64,000 bases of DNA from Variovorax sp. S12S4 (GTDB lineage Bacteria; Pseudomonadota; Gammaproteobacteria; Burkholderiales; Burkholderiaceae_C), in contig NZ_JALPKR020000002.1 of assembly GCF_023195515.1 (NCBI RefSeq), positions 5,433,001 to 5,497,000 of the forward strand, given 5' to 3'. The position numbers and the translations under genes are program-made. The notes beneath the pieces were generated by a model. The model did no database searches. It had not been told where the DNA came from and worked only from the letters and a program-made list of their open reading frames with translations. Shown piece by piece: positions 35,588-42,900 of this stretch; positions within the stretch are counted from its first letter, which is position 1; every line of letters starts with the position of its first letter.

Positions 35588-36882
35588 CGCGGCCCGGCAC
35601 GCAACAGGCGCAGGCCATGAACCTCCTCGACCGCTCCATCACGCTGCCCGGCTTTCGCGCCGTGCAGTTGCGCGGCCTGGGTGCGCTGGCTTCGCGACTG
35701 TATGCCTACCTGTCGGGCTTCCTGGCCGTCTTTCTGATGGCGGCGTATGTCTCGCCCGCGGAGTTCGGCGAGTACTCGATCTACCAGTCGGTGCTGGAAG
35801 CGGCACTGGTGGTGGGCACGCTGGGCAGTTCGCTTCTCTTTTCGCGCGAAGCCGGCAGCGTGCCGCCGGGCGTGCGCCGGGGCGACGTGCTGCGCACCCT
35901 GGCCATCGGCATTCCGCTGGCCACGCTGCTGATCGTGCTGATCCTGAAGGTTCAGCACCTGCCGGTGGCGGGCGCGCCCTTTGTGCTGATGGTATCCACG
36001 CTGGCGGTGTTCTCGTTCATCAGCCTGCGCCTTTCCTACAGCCGGGGGCTGGGCTATGCGGGGCTGCTCAACCTGGAGACGGGCATCCGCTCGAGCATTC
36101 TGGTGCTGGGCATCGCGGCGCTCATCGTGCTGGGGTCCGAGCTGGGTGCCTGGCAGCTGCTGCTCATCAACCTCTTGGCCTTTTTGATCGTGGGCGCGGC
36201 CAGCATGCGCACGGGCTGGGCTGCAGGTCCGCCGCGCGGCCGGCCGGCGCTGCGCCTGCAGTCGCAGGGCGGCGCCACCGTTTATTCGCTGCTGATGTTC
36301 CTGCTTCGCAAGTCGGACCTGCTGGTGGTCGCCTTCTTCATGCCGCTCGGATACGTGGGCGCTTTCAAGGTCGCGTTTCTGCTGGCGGAAGCACCGTCGC
36401 AGTTCGTGCAGGCATTTCTCTATACGAAGACGCGCGCCATGCTGGGTGCCGAGGCCGGCAAGCTCGATGCGTCGACGCTGCAGCTGGCCAAGCAATCGTT
36501 CCTGCTGGGCTGCGTGCTCTTCGCCGGCCTGGCCGCGCTGATCACGGTGGCCGCGCCGCTGCTGAAGGTGGGGCACGAGGCGCTGGAGATCTTTCTGTGC
36601 ATTGCGCCGTACTTCCTGCTGCGCACCTACACGATCCACCACGAGATGCTGCTCGCGCTCAAGAGCCCGGTGGCCGCACTCGGTGGCTGGGCATTGCTCG
36701 AAGTGGCGCTGCGGCTTGTGTCCTACGGCGTGGTGGTGTCGGTTTTTCCCGGCAAGCCGCACTACGTTTTCTTCATCGCCTTCTTCACCGACTTTCTTCT
36801 CTACGAAGTGCGCATGCGCGCGCTGTTCGGCTTCTACCCGATCGTGCGGCTGGTCCGCGGTTCCTTTGAAAGGGCATCGTGA
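35584..36882 (+). CDS. Wzx-like polysaccharide flippase
   Basis: A 432-residue membrane protein of the MATE/polysaccharide-transporter type with about 12 hydrophobic segments. The N-terminal LASRLYAYLSGFLAVFLMAAYVSPAEFGEYSIYQSV region is typical of these proteins. It should move lipid-linked repeat units across the inner membrane. Start is the ATGA overlap at 35584; ATG 35617 is an alternative. Its stop overlaps the next GTG start. Confidence 0.82.
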   Translation: MTRPGTQQAQAMNLLDRSITLPGFRAVQLRGLGALASRLYAYLSGFLAVFLMAAYVSPAEFGEYSIYQSVLEAALVVGTLGSSLLFSREAGSVPPGVRRGDVLRTLAIGIPLATLLIVLILKVQHLPVAGAPFVLMVSTLAVFSFISLRLSYSRGLGYAGLLNLETGIRSSILVLGIAALIVLGSELGAWQLLLINLLAFLIVGAASMRTGWAAGPPRGRPALRLQSQGGATVYSLLMFLLRKSDLLVVAFFMPLGYVGAFKVAFLLAEAPSQFVQAFLYTKTRAMLGAEAGKLDASTLQLAKQSFLLGCVLFAGLAALITVAAPLLKVGHEALEIFLCIAPYFLLRTYTIHHEMLLALKSPVAALGGWALLEVALRLVSYGVVVSVFPGKPHYVFFIAFFTDFLLYEVRMRALFGFYPIVRLVRGSFERAS

Positions 36883-38159
36883 AAATTCTGCTTTACTCGA
36901 TGAACTTCACGCCCGAGCTGGTCGGCATTGGCAAGTACTCGGGCGAAATGGCGCAGTGGCTGCATGCAAAGGGCCACGACGTGCGCGTGATCGCATCGCC
37001 GCCCTTCTTTCCGAACTGGGCGCCGTTCGAGGGGTATTCGGCCTGGGCCTACCGCAAGACCGATTGGAACGGCATCACGGTCTGGCGCGCGCCGACCTGG
37101 ATACCCGCACGCCCGCGGGCGCTCGCGCGCCTGGCGCATCTGTTCTCGTTCATGGTGTCGAGCTTGCCCTTGCTCTTCGCGCAGATCCGCTGGAAGCCGG
37201 ACGTGGTCTTCGTGGTCGAGCCGCCCCTTTTCTGCGCGCCGTCCGCGCTCCTCTTCTCGCGGATGCTCGGCATCAAGTCGTGGCTGCACATCCAGGACTA
37301 CGAGGTGGACGCCGCCTTTGGCATGGGCCTGGTGCGCGGCGCGCGGGTGCGGCGCTTCGCGCTCTCGGTGGAACGCTGGCTGCTTGGCCGGTTCACCCGC
37401 GTATCGACCATCTCGGCCGCCATGCTCGACAAGGCGAAGGACAAGGGCATTGACGAAACCCGGCTGGTGCTGCTGCCCAACTGGGTGGATGTGCGCTCGA
37501 TCTTTCCGCAACCCGCCGATGCGCCGGATGCGGGCGGCGCCACCGGCTACCGGAGCATGCTCGGCATTCCGGCGGACGAGGTGGTGGTGCTCTATGCGGG
37601 CAGCCTGGGCGCCAAGCAGGGCATCGAGTTGCTGGCCGATGCGGCGCACCGCCTGGTCGCGGCGGCGCATATCCACTTCGTGTTCTGCGGCAACGGCCCG
37701 AGCCGCGAGCCGCTGAAGGCAGCCTGCGCAAACTTGCCGCGCGTTCACTTCATCGACCTGCAGCCTGCCGAGCGGCTCAACGAACTGCTGGGCATGGCGG
37801 ACATCCACGTGCTGCCGCAGCGCGCCGACGCCGCGGACCTGGTGATGCCTTCGAAGCTGGCCGGCATGCTCGCGAGCGGCAAGGCCGTGATCGTGACGGC
37901 CCATGCGGGCACCGAGCTGAGCAACGTGGTGTCCGGCCGCGGCATGGTGGTTGCCCCCGGCGATGCGGACGCGCTGGCCGACGCCATCGCGCAGCTTGCG
38001 ATGTCTCGCCCGCAACGCGAAGCCATGGGCGCGGCCGCCCGTTCGTTCGCGGAAACAGAGCTGGACCGCAACGCCATTCTCCAGCGCCTGGAGCGCGAAC
38101 TGATGCGCTGCGTGGCCGAGCCGCTCGCGGTTCCCGCCCCCACCGGATCCAGGCCATGA
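36879..38159 (+). CDS. WcaI-family glycosyltransferase (GT4)
   Basis: A 426-residue GT-B enzyme very like colanic-acid WcaI proteins: MKILLYSMNFTPELVGIGKYSGEMA, IASPPFFPNW, WKPDVVFVVEPPLFC and the late block PSKLAGMLASGKAVIVTA. In colanic acid loci WcaI acts with fucose enzymes, matching fcl here. It ends the coupled gene series and is followed by a strong hairpin. Confidence 0.88.
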   Translation: MKILLYSMNFTPELVGIGKYSGEMAQWLHAKGHDVRVIASPPFFPNWAPFEGYSAWAYRKTDWNGITVWRAPTWIPARPRALARLAHLFSFMVSSLPLLFAQIRWKPDVVFVVEPPLFCAPSALLFSRMLGIKSWLHIQDYEVDAAFGMGLVRGARVRRFALSVERWLLGRFTRVSTISAAMLDKAKDKGIDETRLVLLPNWVDVRSIFPQPADAPDAGGATGYRSMLGIPADEVVVLYAGSLGAKQGIELLADAAHRLVAAAHIHFVFCGNGPSREPLKAACANLPRVHFIDLQPAERLNELLGMADIHVLPQRADAADLVMPSKLAGMLASGKAVIVTAHAGTELSNVVSGRGMVVAPGDADALADAIAQLAMSRPQREAMGAAARSFAETELDRNAILQRLERELMRCVAEPLAVPAPTGSRP

Positions 38160-38193
38160 CTCTTTCAAAGCTGCCTGCAAAGGCTTCCAAAGT

Positions 38194-38213
38194 GCCGGCC
38201 CCCGAGGGCCGGC
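38194..38213 (+). terminator. Perfect 8-bp hairpin after the glycosyltransferase series
   Basis: GCCGGCCC (38194-38201), tetraloop CCGA, GGGCCGGC (38206-38213). No T tract follows, so it may be a Rho-assisted end, an mRNA-stabilising stem or an attenuator before the regulator gene. Confidence 0.45.
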
Positions 38214-38270
38214 GTATCTCGATGCAAACGTGAAACCTCCTCCAACCCTAACAACTCTCTAGGAACCTTC

Positions 38271-39059
38271 ATGTCCGACACCGCGCCTCACTCTTCCGAC
38301 TCCCCTGACTCCGCTCGGGCGTCCGAGCGCCGCACGGTTTATCCGTCCGGCGTCTGTCCTCCGGCCGAACCGCTGTGGCCGCATTTCCTGACGGGGCAGG
38401 AAGACGCCCCGGTTCGCGTGCTGCTCGTCGACGACGACGAGTTCATGCGCCGCGTGATTGCCCAAGAGCTGCTGTCGGACATGCGCATCCAGCTGGAGGC
38501 GCAGGCCGGCAGCGTGCGCGACGGCCGCCGCCTGCTGGCGACCCATGAATTCGACGTGCTGATGGTCGACCTCCGGCTCGGCGACGGATCCGGCTTCGAA
38601 CTCATTCGCGAGGCGCGCAAGCTGCATCGCTACTGCGAAATCATCGTCATCTCGGCCATGGAAGACGACGCCCACGTGATGCACGCCTTCGAGCTTGGCG
38701 CCACGGGCTACCTGCTCAAGCACGCCTGGCTGCAGAGCTTTGCGCAGGCCGTGCTGCAGGTGGTGAACGGCGGCGCGGCCATCACGCCCAAGCTGGCGCG
38801 CCGGCTGCTGACACGCATGAACCAGCACACCAGCGAGCCGCCCCCGGTAGAAGCACCGCAGCGCGAGGTAACGCTGACGACGCGCGAGCGCGAAGTGCTC
38901 CGCTGCGTGGCGCGCGGCTGCGTGTCGAAGGAGATCAGCATGAGGCTCGGAATCTCGGGGCAGACGGTCAACGCCCACATCAAGAACATCTACAAGAAGC
39001 TGCAGGTGCATTCGCGCGCGCAGGCGGTGAGCTTCGCCACCAACACCGGGCAGCTCTGA
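38271..39059 (+). CDS. LuxR/NarL-type response regulator, orphan
   Basis: A 262-residue two-domain regulator. After a 45-residue extension rich in Ser and Pro comes a receiver domain (VLLVDDDEFMRR, phospho-acceptor Asp in VLMVDLRLGDG, Lys in GYLLKHAWL) and a C-terminal LuxR helix-turn-helix (LTTREREVLRCVARGCVSKEIS, then TVNAHIKNIYKKL). No histidine kinase gene is beside it. It sits inside the polysaccharide locus and is the likely regulator of that locus. Confidence 0.9.
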   Translation: MSDTAPHSSDSPDSARASERRTVYPSGVCPPAEPLWPHFLTGQEDAPVRVLLVDDDEFMRRVIAQELLSDMRIQLEAQAGSVRDGRRLLATHEFDVLMVDLRLGDGSGFELIREARKLHRYCEIIVISAMEDDAHVMHAFELGATGYLLKHAWLQSFAQAVLQVVNGGAAITPKLARRLLTRMNQHTSEPPPVEAPQREVTLTTREREVLRCVARGCVSKEISMRLGISGQTVNAHIKNIYKKLQVHSRAQAVSFATNTGQL

Positions 39060-39094
39060 GCGCGCCGGCCTTCACCTTCATCAAGGACGTTGTC

Positions 39095-40603
39095 ATGAAC
39101 ACCCCCACCATCCATCCCGTCGTGCTCTGCGGAGGCAGCGGCACTCGCCTGTGGCCGCTCTCGCGCAAGACGCTTCCCAAGCAGTTCGCACCGCTGATCG
39201 GCGACAAGAGCCTGCTGCAGATGACGCTGGAGCGCCTGTGCAGCCTGAACAGCAACATCACCTGCATCGCATCGGAAGACCACCGCTTCCTGGTGCGCGA
39301 GGCCGTCGAGAAAGCCGGTGCCACCGGGCGGCAGATCCTGGAGCCGATGGCGCGCAACACCGCGGCGGCCATGGCGGCTGCGGCACTGCTCGCCAACAAG
39401 GACGACCTGCTTCTGTTCGCCCCCTCCGACCACCACATTCCCGACACGCCGCTGTTCGCCGAGACGATACGGCGCGGCGTCGATGCGGCGCTGGCCGGGC
39501 ATATCGTGACCTTCGGCGTGATGCCTTCCTTTGCGAGCACTGCCTATGGCTACATCGAAGCCGGCGCCGTGTCGGCCGACGGCTGCAGCCGGGCCGTGGT
39601 GCGCTTCGTCGAAAAGCCCACGGCGTCGGTGGCCGAATCGCTGATCCTGCACGGCGGCTACAGCTGGAACGCGGGCATCTTCCTGGTGCAGGCAAGTACG
39701 CTGATTGCGGCGTTGAACGCGCACGCCCCCGACATCCTGCTGGCCTGCCAGCGTGCAACCGCCGGTGTTTCGAGCGAAGGCAGTTTCGACCGCCTGGACC
39801 CGGAGGCCTTCCAAGCCTGCCGCAGCGACAGCATCGACTATGCGGTGCTCGAAAAGCAGCAGAACATTGCCGTGGTGAAGTTCGAAGGCGCCTGGAGCGA
39901 CGTGGGAAGCTGGAACGCCGTGGCCACGCTGCATCCGGAAGACGGAACCGGCAACCGCCTGAGCGGCCAGGCCAGGACGCTGCGTGCGCGCAATACCTTC
40001 ATTCATGCGCCGCACCGGCCGGTGGTGGCCCTGGGCACCGAGGACCTGATCATCGTGGACACCCCCGACGCCGTGCTGGTGGCGAAGGCGGATTGCGCCG
40101 AGCAGGTCGGCGAGGTGGTGCGCATGCTCGCGCAGCAAGGCCAGGCCGAAGCGACCGAACACCGGCGGGTGGTGCGGCCTTGGGGCGCCTACGACAGGCT
40201 CGACTTCGGCGACCGCTTCCAGGTGAAGCGCCTCACCGTGAATCCGGGCGCCAAGCTGTCGCTGCAAATGCACCACCACCGCGCCGAGCATTGGATTGTG
40301 GTGCGCGGCACCGCCAAGGCCACCTGCGACGGCCAGGTCAGCCTGGTGCGGGAGAACGAATCCATCTACCTGCCCTCGGGCGCGATCCACCGGCTCGAAA
40401 ACCCGGGCAAGACCATGCTCGAAGTGATCGAGGTGCAGACCGGCAGCTACCTGGGCGAGGACGACATCGTGCGCTTCGACGACACCTACGGCCGCTGCGC
40501 CTCCATCAGGGCGCAGCCCGAAACGGCGACGGCGATGCCGCCCGAAGCGCTGGCTGCAAGCGCCAGCGCGAGTGCGGGTGCACAGCTAGCGGCACACCCC
40601 TGA
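39095..40603 (+). CDS. manC: Mannose-1-phosphate guanylyltransferase / mannose-6-phosphate isomerase
   Basis: A 502-residue bifunctional enzyme. The N-terminal nucleotidyltransferase has VVLCGGSGTRLWPLSRKTLPKQF-type start (read here at residues 7-29), with FVEKP and WNAGIF blocks; the C-terminal cupin isomerase has RPWGAYDRLD, GAKLSLQMHHHRAEHW and LPSGAIHRLENPG. It makes GDP-mannose for mannose and, through Gmd and Fcl, fucose. AAGGA precedes the start. The last 25 residues are an alanine-rich extension. Confidence 0.94.
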   Translation: MNTPTIHPVVLCGGSGTRLWPLSRKTLPKQFAPLIGDKSLLQMTLERLCSLNSNITCIASEDHRFLVREAVEKAGATGRQILEPMARNTAAAMAAAALLANKDDLLLFAPSDHHIPDTPLFAETIRRGVDAALAGHIVTFGVMPSFASTAYGYIEAGAVSADGCSRAVVRFVEKPTASVAESLILHGGYSWNAGIFLVQASTLIAALNAHAPDILLACQRATAGVSSEGSFDRLDPEAFQACRSDSIDYAVLEKQQNIAVVKFEGAWSDVGSWNAVATLHPEDGTGNRLSGQARTLRARNTFIHAPHRPVVALGTEDLIIVDTPDAVLVAKADCAEQVGEVVRMLAQQGQAEATEHRRVVRPWGAYDRLDFGDRFQVKRLTVNPGAKLSLQMHHHRAEHWIVVRGTAKATCDGQVSLVRENESIYLPSGAIHRLENPGKTMLEVIEVQTGSYLGEDDIVRFDDTYGRCASIRAQPETATAMPPEALAASASASAGAQLAAHP

Positions 40604-40663
40604 CATACGCGGCAACAACGCCACCGGAGGACGGGGCTGTTGCCATCACGTAGCATCCGGCCC

Positions 40664-40948
40664 ATGAGCTACACAGTGAACCTGATCGACTTTCCCGATG
40701 CACCGGCCGAAGTCATTTCCGCGGCGGAGTCGCGCTTCCGGCGCGAACTCGACAAGCTGCTGGGAGACGGCGTGGCGCAGGCGCTGAAGGCCTTCGAAAA
40801 CGCCCGCGAGTCGAGTGCCGACGAGTTGACGAAAGACGAGATCGCGCTGGCCGCAAACTGGGCCAAGGCCTACGAAGCCGCCAAGACCGCGGGCTTTCGC
40901 GCGCTGGGCGAGGCCGACGAAGCGTATTTCGAAGTCCGGCCGGACTGA
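40664..40948 (+). CDS. Small conserved-type hypothetical protein
   Basis: Ninety-four residues from ATG 40664, mainly helical and acidic; MSYTVNLIDFPDAPAEVISAA opens the protein. No family, signal or membrane segment recognised. It is separated by 60 bp from manC and by 37 bp from the lipoprotein gene and need not belong to the polysaccharide locus. Confidence 0.6.
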   Translation: MSYTVNLIDFPDAPAEVISAAESRFRRELDKLLGDGVAQALKAFENARESSADELTKDEIALAANWAKAYEAAKTAGFRALGEADEAYFEVRPD

Positions 40949-40985
40949 CGGCCGAGGCAGCCACCCCGTTTCAGGCAGGCCCTTC

Positions 40986-41582
40986 ATGACGAAGCGTTGG
41001 CCTGCCCTGATCTTGACGGCCGCAGCCCTGCTCGCGGGCTGCACCGCGCCGCCCGCGAGACCTCCCGTCGCCTCGGCTCCGGCCGCCAGTGCGGTGCAAT
41101 GGCAGTACGTGCGCTCGACCTCGTACGAGGCCGGGCAGCCCGGCCTGGGCGTCAGCCACCGGTATCAAAGCAACGTGGGCTGGGTCGACGTCTACGTGTA
41201 CGGCATGAAGCGCAGCGACTGGGCCGCCGGCGTCGCCGACCCGGAGTTCGACGAGCACTTCAAGGCCGCCGTGGAAGAGGTCCGGCTTGCGGGCGCGAGA
41301 GGCGTCTATGCCAAGGTGGAAGTCGGCCCGGTGCGCGATGAGCTGATCGACGGGCAGGCCTTCCGGCGCGTGAGCTTTCGCGTGCTGCACGCCCAGAGCC
41401 AGAAGACCTACGAGTCGTTCACCTTTCTGACGGGGCGCAACGGCCGGTTGCTGAAATACCGCATGTCCTTCGTCACGCCGGCGCCGGCCAATCTGGATGC
41501 CATTGCCCGCGAATTCATCGAGCGCAACCTGCGCAGCGGGCCGGACATGCCACGGGCCATGCACCCTCTCCTCAGCATTTGA
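40986..41582 (+). CDS. Putative lipoprotein
   Basis: A 198-residue protein with a lipoprotein signal (ALILTAAALLAGC, Cys near 19) and a proline-rich linker, followed by a strand-rich domain with VDVYVYGMKRSDW and TYESFTFLTGRNGRLLKYRMSF. It reads as a periplasmic or outer-membrane-anchored domain of unknown role. The lipobox is clear; function is not. Confidence 0.7.
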   Translation: MTKRWPALILTAAALLAGCTAPPARPPVASAPAASAVQWQYVRSTSYEAGQPGLGVSHRYQSNVGWVDVYVYGMKRSDWAAGVADPEFDEHFKAAVEEVRLAGARGVYAKVEVGPVRDELIDGQAFRRVSFRVLHAQSQKTYESFTFLTGRNGRLLKYRMSFVTPAPANLDAIAREFIERNLRSGPDMPRAMHPLLSI

Positions 41583-41595
41583 GACGGCGCAAATA

Positions 41596-41615
41596 TACTG
41601 TACGTTCATACAGTG
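41596..41615. promoter_or_regulatory. LexA (SOS) box upstream of a small gene
   Basis: TACTGT at 41596-41601 and ACAGTG at 41610-41615 with 8 bases between match the TACTGT-N8-ACAGTA consensus at 11 of the 12 conserved positions. A TAGAAT -10-like hexamer at 41623-41628 lies next to it, so LexA would cover the promoter. The downstream gene is at 41664. Confidence 0.75.
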
Positions 41616-41663
41616 TTTCCTCTAGAATTACTCGTCTCCCAGAGCAACATTCGAGGCGACACC

Positions 41664-41873
41664 ATGACCACCGCCAGCCCGCCAGCGCCTTCTGCGCGGA
41701 TCCTGTTTTTTTCGCCGCTGAGGCGCTCGCAGCCGCGCCCGCATGCGGGCCGCATTTCGACCTGGCCTTTTCGCGTGGTCTCCGACAAGGAGCGCGGCGA
41801 CGGCAAGGACATCCGCCTGCAGGCGGCCCGCGTCATCCGCACCACGGCCGAAGAGTGGTGGCCTGAGTCCTAG
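41664..41873 (+). CDS. Small putative SOS-regulated protein
   Basis: A 69-residue basic protein (MTTASPPAPSARILFFSPL at the start; RVVSDKERGDGKDIRLQAARVIR near the end). No family recognised, no membrane segment. Support comes from the LexA box 49 bp upstream and its place facing the imu cassette. An in-frame extension to 41613 would start within the box and is unlikely. Confidence 0.5.
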   Translation: MTTASPPAPSARILFFSPLRRSQPRPHAGRISTWPFRVVSDKERGDGKDIRLQAARVIRTTAEEWWPES

Positions 41874-41902
41874 TGATTTGCAACGGCCGCGCAGGCCGTC
41901 AT

Positions 41903-42832
41903 TCAGGGCGCATCGTCGCCCAGCATGTCCTGCGCATCGTCATCGAAGCCCGCAATGGGCTGCGCCTTTGCAAGCGCCAGCCACACGCCGAACGGAATGC
42001 GCTCGAACGCGCGGTGCACGGCCGCGCGCGCCACCACCAGCCGTTCGCCTTCTAGCACCAGCACGCCGCACTCCTGCGGAATTTCGTCGGGCGACGCAAT
42101 GCAGCGGCCCCGCGCGTCGTTGCCCAGCACATACCAGCACTCGCCACCCAGGTCGAGGTAGGCCGCGCGCTTGTCGGGCTTGCGCAGGTCGCCCAGCAGG
42201 TCGGCGCGGCTCACCTTCACCTCGTGCACGATGGGGTGCGCATAGGCTTCCACGCTGGTATTGCGAATGGAAAACACATCGGGCTTTGCAATGCACCAGC
42301 GCGGTTTGCCGCCCTCTTCGAGCGGTGGCAGGCGCGCCCGCAGGCCGAGGCCGCGCCATGCGATGCGGCCGCCGCGCGTCATTTCGCGTGCCACGCGTTC
42401 AACCAATGCCTCGTGCGGCGAGAGCGCCGCGCGGTTGATGGTGAGCGTGGTGGCAATGCGTGCAATGCCGGCGTCCGTCACACGCAAGGTCTCGTGGCCG
42501 TGCGGCGTGCGCACGCGCTCGAGAAATCCGCCGGCCAGCAGTTCGACCTCGATGGTGTCGCAGCAGGGCCAGCCGGCCGAGCGATAGATTTCACGCAGCC
42601 GACGCGCGTGCGCCTTTCCGAAAGGCACCTCGCCGGTTTTCTGCATGGGCGGCGGCGGATCGATCACCGGCGGCGGAAAGCCGGGGTCGGTGAACGGCGG
42701 CTCCGCGGGCGGCGGATCGCCTTCCGGCGGCGGCCCGGGCTGCGGTGGCGGCATGGGAATGGGTACATCGGGCGCAGGCGGCGGCGGACCGATCGGCAAG
42801 GCCACGACGGGATCAAGTGCAAGTGCGGACAT
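41903..42832 (-). CDS. Predicted PD-(D/E)XK-type nuclease, MmcB-like
   Basis: A 309-residue protein. Residues 10-65 are an extreme Pro-rich run. The middle (about 80-185) looks like winged-helix folds (RVRTPHGHETLRVTDAGIARI). The core (about 195-260) has KPDVFSIRN followed by HEVKVSRADLLGDLRKPDKRAAY and ECWYVLGND: an Asp, then E-x-K, then a Gln/Trp-rich strand, as in restriction-type nucleases and the damage-inducible MmcB of alpha-proteobacteria. It lies 68 bp behind dnaE2 and could be read from the same SOS transcript. No Shine-Dalgarno is seen at ATG 42832. Confidence 0.6.
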   Translation of the reverse strand: MSALALDPVVALPIGPPPPAPDVPIPMPPPQPGPPPEGDPPPAEPPFTDPGFPPPVIDPPPPMQKTGEVPFGKAHARRLREIYRSAGWPCCDTIEVELLAGGFLERVRTPHGHETLRVTDAGIARIATTLTINRAALSPHEALVERVAREMTRGGRIAWRGLGLRARLPPLEEGGKPRWCIAKPDVFSIRNTSVEAYAHPIVHEVKVSRADLLGDLRKPDKRAAYLDLGGECWYVLGNDARGRCIASPDEIPQECGVLVLEGERLVVARAAVHRAFERIPFGVWLALAKAQPIAGFDDDAQDMLGDDAP

Positions 42833-42900
42833 GGAAGAAGCAGGTTAGCGAAAAGTGGCCGGTTGCGCGAGCCATGGAACGATCGGTTGCATCCGCGCCG

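Noticed and set aside
24168-40603. Exosortase A/PEP-CTERM system
   Set aside because: The hydrolase pair suggests it, but no exosortase, PEP-CTERM protein or PrsT-like genes are present in the window.
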